Shown here in pieces: positions 22,662 to 25,130 of a stretch of 25,130 nucleotides of DNA. Within the stretch, counting starts at the first letter, position 1; every line of letters starts with the position of its first letter. A model generated the notes under the pieces. The model was not told the origin of the DNA, did not search any database, and saw only the letters and a program-made list of their open reading frames with translations. The stretch is taken from IMG/VR virus record IMGVR_UViG_3300005253_001974, positions 1 to 25,130 of that record; one strand, given 5' to 3'. Origin of the DNA: a virus. A program made the translations under genes and the position numbers.

Positions 22662-22979
22662 CTACACCGGCACCGGTACCTTACGGGGCCGTCCCGGTCC
22701 CCGCTTCACCGCCGCTGGAGGGGAATCCGCGGTTTTCATCTTGGCCATTTCCTCCTGCGTCAACGGCAGGCGCGGGAGCGGCTCCCGCTTCGTCGGATTC
22801 CGGTCCTGGAATATCAGCTCCCGGAGATCCGTCAGGATGGCCACCCGGTCCCCCTTCTCGCCCAGAATCGTCACCTTCACGCCCCGCAACAGGTAGCTCA
22901 GGCACACCATGCACACCACCTTGTGATCCAGCATGGTCACCGCCCGGCTCCGCCGCTTGCAAATGTCGCACTTGCACAT
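22662..22979 (-). CDS. Zinc-binding, AT-hook protein (putative DNA-binding regulator)
   Basis: A 105-residue protein. The N-terminus has C4-x2-C7 and C23-x2-C26, a spacing that fits one zinc site (a further Cys is at position 2). The C-terminus carries KRGPGRPRKVP (residues 92-102), a textbook AT-hook whose GRP core binds the minor groove of AT-rich DNA. The middle (residues 30-60) reads as beta strands plus a helix. The start has GGAG 6 nt upstream, and codon third positions are almost all G or C, so this is clearly the true coding frame where it overlaps the preceding gene. A consensus promoter lies about 56 nt upstream of the start. A transcriptional or nucleoid-associated role is inferred from the two motifs. 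No close family is recognised. Confidence 0.75.
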   Translation of the reverse strand: MCKCDICKRRSRAVTMLDHKVVCMVCLSYLLRGVKVTILGEKGDRVAILTDLRELIFQDRNPTKREPLPRLPLTQEEMAKMKTADSPPAAVKRGPGRPRKVPVPV

Positions 22980-23826
22980 GAGATTCTCCAGATTCCGGAA
23001 TTACCGGACTTTCAGGCATCCCGGCTTTCCGTATCCGGGCTATTATATCCTCGATCGGGTCTCCGGTGTCAATAAACCCTTTTTCCTGGTCCTCCGCAAT
23101 ACCCCGAGAGGGAATTCTTTTGCAGTCGTACAGGCGCCGATATTCCGTCTCGTTCTGCTGCGCCCACAACAGCATCGCCAGGGCCTCCGGGCCGGGGACA
23201 CCCTCACCGTCGATGCGATTCAAGGGCGTCCGAAGGTTGGCCGAGACCCACACGACGGAATGCCCGATACCGGTCCGCTTGCCGACCGAACACTCACGAA
23301 CCCGTGCCGACAATTGCTCAAACTGCGTCTCCAGGGAAGCCTGCCGCTTGGGAACAGGGGTCGTTGGCGGTGGCAAGGCATTGGTCTTTTCCAGAAGTTC
23401 GACAGCGTCCGAATCCTCAGGTGGCACACCCTTCATCATGGCCAGATTGCCGGACATCGCTTCCTGCGCCGCCTTGTCTCGGGCGGCGTAAGCTCCCACA
23501 CCACCCTTGGGGTCCGGAATGCCGCCGGGACGCAGGGAGTCCAATAAACCGTCGGGCAGCTCATGGGCGGTCGGCAAGGTGGCGGCGAGATCCAGCATGG
23601 CCATCCGATTCGCGTCTCGAAGGTGGTACCGCTCAGCAAGGTACTTGTCGCGCAGCCGCTGAACCTCGGACTTGTAAAACGGCGACAACCGGCCGAGAAG
23701 CCGCCACATGGCACGCTTCCCTTCCTTGACGCCTAGATCGTTCTCCTGGAGGCACTCTACCAGCTCAGCCGCCGTCGCCATCGGCCGGCTCTGCTTGACC
23801 GTCTCTTTCAGGTAGCTTTTAGCCAT
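22681..23826 (-). CDS. Hypothetical protein (381 aa) with disordered, overlapped C-terminus
   Basis: The start is the ATG at 23826, overlapping the previous stop by 8 nt. The frame is open further up to a TTG at 23865, but neither has a clear ribosome site. Residues 1-75 are basic and helical (MAKSYLKETVKQ, then WRLLGRLSPFYKSEVQRLRDKY) and could bind DNA. Residues 123-140 hold the AMSGNLAMMKGVPPEDSD motif, shared with the protein at 24247-24642. Another conserved-looking segment reads VPGPEALAMLLWAQQNE. After about residue 280 the protein becomes Gly/Asp/Glu/Pro-rich, and this part overlaps the AT-hook gene in another frame for 299 nt. The position upstream of the large terminase would suit a small terminase subunit, but I see no diagnostic motif and do not assign one. 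The true C-terminus may be shorter if a frameshift exists. Confidence 0.6.
   Translation of the reverse strand: MAKSYLKETVKQSRPMATAAELVECLQENDLGVKEGKRAMWRLLGRLSPFYKSEVQRLRDKYLAERYHLRDANRMAMLDLAATLPTAHELPDGLLDSLRPGGIPDPKGGVGAYAARDKAAQEAMSGNLAMMKGVPPEDSDAVELLEKTNALPPPTTPVPKRQASLETQFEQLSARVRECSVGKRTGIGHSVVWVSANLRTPLNRIDGEGVPGPEALAMLLWAQQNETEYRRLYDCKRIPSRGIAEDQEKGFIDTGDPIEDIIARIRKAGMPESPVIPESGESHVQVRHLQAAEPGGDHAGSQGGVHGVPELPVAGREGDDSGREGGPGGHPDGSPGADIPGPESDEAGAAPAPAVDAGGNGQDENRGFPSSGGEAGTGTAP
23042..23072 (-). promoter_or_regulatory. Consensus sigma-70-like promoter inside a coding region
   Basis: On the minus strand a perfect TTGACA (23072-23067) is followed after 19 nt by a perfect TATAAT (23047-23042). 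The spacing is 2 nt longer than ideal. It lies within the 381-residue protein gene. Its -10 is encoded by two consecutive ATA isoleucine codons, which look out of place in GC-rich genes. Transcription would start near 23035, giving a leader of about 56 nt to the ATG of the AT-hook/zinc gene at 22979. This would let that gene be expressed independently of the long operon. Confidence 0.5.
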
Positions 23827-24007
23827 TTTCGGAGAAACCCTTCTTGTGTTTCGCCTGGAGCCCAAGCTGAACGATCCCGAGAGGTATTATGCCAGCGTCG
23901 ATCATGGCCTGGGTGGTGCTCTCGTTGCTGGTTTTCTCCACCATGCATGGCGTCAGATCAAAATCCCGCGGGAACTCGGAGGCGGGCATTGGGGTCAGCT
24001 CGAACAT
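23819..24007 (-). CDS. Small hypothetical protein
   Basis: A 62-residue protein starting MFELTPMPASEFP. The start is well supported: AGGAG lies 8 nt upstream of the ATG. The middle (STTQAMIDAGIIPLGIVQLG) could form a short amphipathic helix. One Cys is present and no paired metal site. No family is recognised. Its last eight bases overlap the start of the next gene, which favours the ATG at 23826 as that gene's start. Confidence 0.55.
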   Translation of the reverse strand: MFELTPMPASEFPRDFDLTPCMVEKTSNESTTQAMIDAGIIPLGIVQLGLQAKHKKGFSENG

Positions 24008-24009
24008 CG

Positions 24010-24246
24010 CTACGTCTCCTGGAGGTCCACGGCCTTGATGTCCTCCACCCGAACGATGAACTGCTCCGGCTTGCGATCCGCCAAGTCCCGGAACCCCGTC
24101 AGCTCGAAGAACCGGGGATGCACACCGTCGACCTCTTGAAGCACGCCCCGCAAAGCCTCATATTGCTCGCGTATGGCCGTCTCCTCGCCAGCCACACTCC
24201 ATTGCTGGGAAGAATCGAACGCGATGATGATCCGAGCTGTAGCCAT
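24010..24246 (-). CDS. Small hypothetical protein
   Basis: A 78-residue protein beginning MATARIIIAFDSS, a beta strand followed by a polar turn, then a helical segment (EQYEALRGVLQEVDG) and a mixed C-terminal part ending in VEDIKAVDLQET. The ATG directly abuts the TAG of the preceding gene, so coupled translation is likely. I recognise no family. The strand-helix-strand pattern suggests a small compact alpha/beta fold, but this is only a reading of residue periodicity. The gene ends 3 nt before the next start. Confidence 0.6.
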   Translation of the reverse strand: MATARIIIAFDSSQQWSVAGEETAIREQYEALRGVLQEVDGVHPRFFELTGFRDLADRKPEQFIVRVEDIKAVDLQET

Positions 24247-24642
24247 CTATACCACCGTGCAAAACCATGCCCAGAGCAGACCGCCGGCCAGATAGGCCAG
24301 CGCCTCAAGGCCGATAAGCCAGGGCTCCCAGTTGCAACCCACTTCGTCGTAGATCACCTTAGGTGGATCGCCTCGCATCATCACCAAGTTGCCGGGCATA
24401 GCTTGCCTTGCCGCAGGATCAAGGGTAGGGAAAGGTCCGAATGGATTCCCACTACCGAGCGGCACGCTGAGGCCGGCACCCAAAATATCGCCGATGGGCA
24501 ACCCCAGGAATTGAGAGCGACCCAGCGCGTTCGCTTGATCGAGCTTCTGTACCTGCCAAAGCTCCTGCGCAGTCATCGGAATAATGCTCCCCGCCGGGAA
24601 CGACTCCATGTATCGCTGAAAGGCGATGTCGTCCGTTGCCAT
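24247..24642 (-). CDS. Hypothetical protein with C-terminal membrane segment
   Basis: A 131-residue protein. The start at 24642 is chosen because AGGAG lies 8 nt upstream and the ATG overlaps the previous stop (TGATG). A GTG one codon earlier is less likely. The N-terminal half is soluble-looking, with a Gly/Pro-rich loop around residues 50-75. Residues 81-95 carry the motif AMPGNLVMMRGDPPK, closely echoed in the 381-residue protein encoded at 22681-23826. The last 25 residues (from PWLIGLEALAYLAGG) are hydrophobic with aromatic residues and look like one transmembrane helix with a very short tail. That could make it a tail-anchored membrane or lysis-related protein, but there is no direct evidence. 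Its stop is immediately followed by the next ATG. Confidence 0.65.
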   Translation of the reverse strand: MATDDIAFQRYMESFPAGSIIPMTAQELWQVQKLDQANALGRSQFLGLPIGDILGAGLSVPLGSGNPFGPFPTLDPAARQAMPGNLVMMRGDPPKVIYDEVGCNWEPWLIGLEALAYLAGGLLWAWFCTVV

Positions 24643-24818
24643 CACTGCGTCTCCTTTCCGCGTATGACGCTCTTGATTCGCGCAATCTCGCGGTCCACCT
24701 CCGCCGGGGGGAAACCCCCAAGGGGTCCCAGCAGGTATCGCGCGTTCTCCTCGTCCACGCGGGCATTGGCCTCACGCACCAGCTCAGCGATCGGCTTTTC
24801 GGGCAGGCTAACCATCAT
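24642..24818 (-). CDS. Small hypothetical protein, first gene of the operon
   Basis: A 58-residue, charged, probably helical protein. Its central part (LVREANARVDEENARYLLG) is rich in Ala, Glu and Arg and looks amphipathic. A short Gly-Pro turn and a second basic helix follow. I do not recognise a family. The start is uncertain. The frame is open back to a TTG at 24857 (71 residues), but that TTG is part of a consensus -35 hexamer, so I prefer the ATG at 24818 (a second ATG follows at 24815). Neither has a well-spaced ribosome site. Its TGA overlaps the ATG of the next gene by one base (TGATG), which indicates translational coupling. Confidence 0.55.
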   Translation of the reverse strand: MMVSLPEKPIAELVREANARVDEENARYLLGPLGGFPPAEVDREIARIKSVIRGKETQ

Positions 24819-24828
24819 CTGAACGCGA

Positions 24829-24857
24829 ACCCTAAGAACCCACCGGGACCCTGTCAA
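24829..24857 (-). promoter_or_regulatory. Candidate promoter, TTGACA with 17-nt spacer and TAGGGT
   Basis: On the minus strand a perfect TTGACA (24857-24852) is followed after 17 nt by TAGGGT (24834-24829), which matches TATAAT at three of six positions. Transcription would begin near 24822, just ahead of the ATG pair at 24818 and 24815. The same TTG could instead be read as the start codon of a longer first gene. The promoter and long-gene readings compete, and I cannot settle which is right. Confidence 0.3.
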
Positions 24858-25130
24858 CCCCGGATCCCTGGTTCTCAGATGTCGCTGCCGAGAGAGAGGG
24901 GGGTACCTATAGGGGGGTCGCGCGTATACGCTTAGGGGGTCGATCGGCTTTCGCAGACCCTTGGGACCCCCGAACGCAACATATCAACCATTATAGGACC
25001 ACGATAACCGCACTGGCGCTACCATAAGAGTTGATCGCGCCTTGCTGTCCTGATTCACAGCGCCTTTGTTAGGGCCTTGGGGGGTGGAAACACTACGCAC
25101 GCTACGATGGGTCAATGAGCACCATAAGGC
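24858..25130. other. Non-coding, G-rich control region at the right edge
   Basis: I see no convincing gene on either strand in this stretch. On the plus strand it has runs of five or six G at 24898-24903, 24912-24917 and 24935-24939. The latter two lie in the related contexts TATAGGGGGGTCG and CTTAGGGGGTCG. An inverted repeat (GGGGGTC at 24935-24941, GACCCCC at 24965-24971) could form a hairpin. A perfect TATAAT hexamer lies on the minus strand at 24995-24990. All genes to the left read away from here, so it is the natural place for an operon promoter and leader. What lies beyond the right edge is unknown. A possible rightward ATG at 25115 is too close to the edge to judge. Confidence 0.5.
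24990..24995 (-). promoter_or_regulatory. Candidate -10 hexamer (TATAAT) for the leftward operon
   Basis: The minus strand reads TATAAT here, identical to the bacterial sigma-70 -10 consensus. The matching -35 position is poor: GCGCCA at 18-nt spacing matches only three of six bases, so an activator or another sigma factor would be needed. A transcript from here would carry a leader of roughly 165 nt, containing the G-rich hairpin, before the first gene. This is inference from consensus matching only. Confidence 0.3.

Noticed and set aside
24904-24917. CTATAGGGGGG on the plus strand resembling the core of a T7 polymerase promoter
   Set aside because: Only the short TATAGG core matches. The upstream specificity part is absent, the orientation is away from the known genes, and no second convincing copy was found.
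1-25130. tRNA, rRNA, integrase, attachment site or replication origin
   Set aside because: I looked for tRNA-like cloverleaf ends, recombinase motifs and iterons and saw none that I could support. A search with dedicated tools would be decisive.

Overview
This window is part of a tailed double-stranded DNA phage (or prophage) genome, most likely a short-tailed, podovirus-like virus from an environmental source. It carries the packaging, head, neck, internal-virion and tail-fibre block. All 28 supported genes lie on the minus strand, so transcription and gene order run from the right end of the window to the left. Sampled lines are about 57-60% GC. Most start codons sit behind AGGAG-type ribosome sites, and GTG or TTG starts occur, so the host is a bacterium. 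I cannot name the host or a close relative from the sequence alone.

Right end to about 21300: 24819-25130 has no convincing gene and looks like a G-rich control region. Next come eleven small, tightly overlapping genes of mostly unknown function. They include two small proteins with Cys pairs typical of zinc sites (one also has a textbook AT-hook), a protein with a C-terminal membrane segment, and two adjacent proteins with the same twin-arginine-like leader. A terminator-like hairpin with a run of seven T lies exactly where the terminase gene begins.

21258 to 12096 is the packaging and head module: large terminase, small basic protein, portal, Cys-rich protein, FmdB-like protein, scaffold, major capsid protein, two probable decoration or fibre proteins, and a head-tail adaptor. 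The capsid gene is bracketed by two copies of one unusual 54/61-nt heptamer-based leader. An 18-bp hairpin follows the adaptor gene.

12025 to 1 holds two small structural proteins, an 831-aa tail-nozzle-like beta-propeller protein with an AT-richer inserted domain, three probable internal virion (ejection) proteins including a 1394-aa giant, and the first 449 codons of a tail-fibre or appendage gene that runs off the left edge. No tape-measure, tail-tube or sheath gene is seen, which fits a short-tailed particle.

The pieces work together as follows. Scaffold and capsid protein build the procapsid on the portal, and the terminase packages DNA. Adaptor and nozzle then close the neck, internal proteins are ejected to carry DNA across the host envelope, and the fibre binds the host. 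The most novel-looking signals are the duplicated capsid leader, the attenuator-like terminator at the terminase start, a consensus promoter embedded in a coding region just ahead of the AT-hook/zinc gene with which that gene overlaps by 299 nt, and the tandem Tat-like leader genes.
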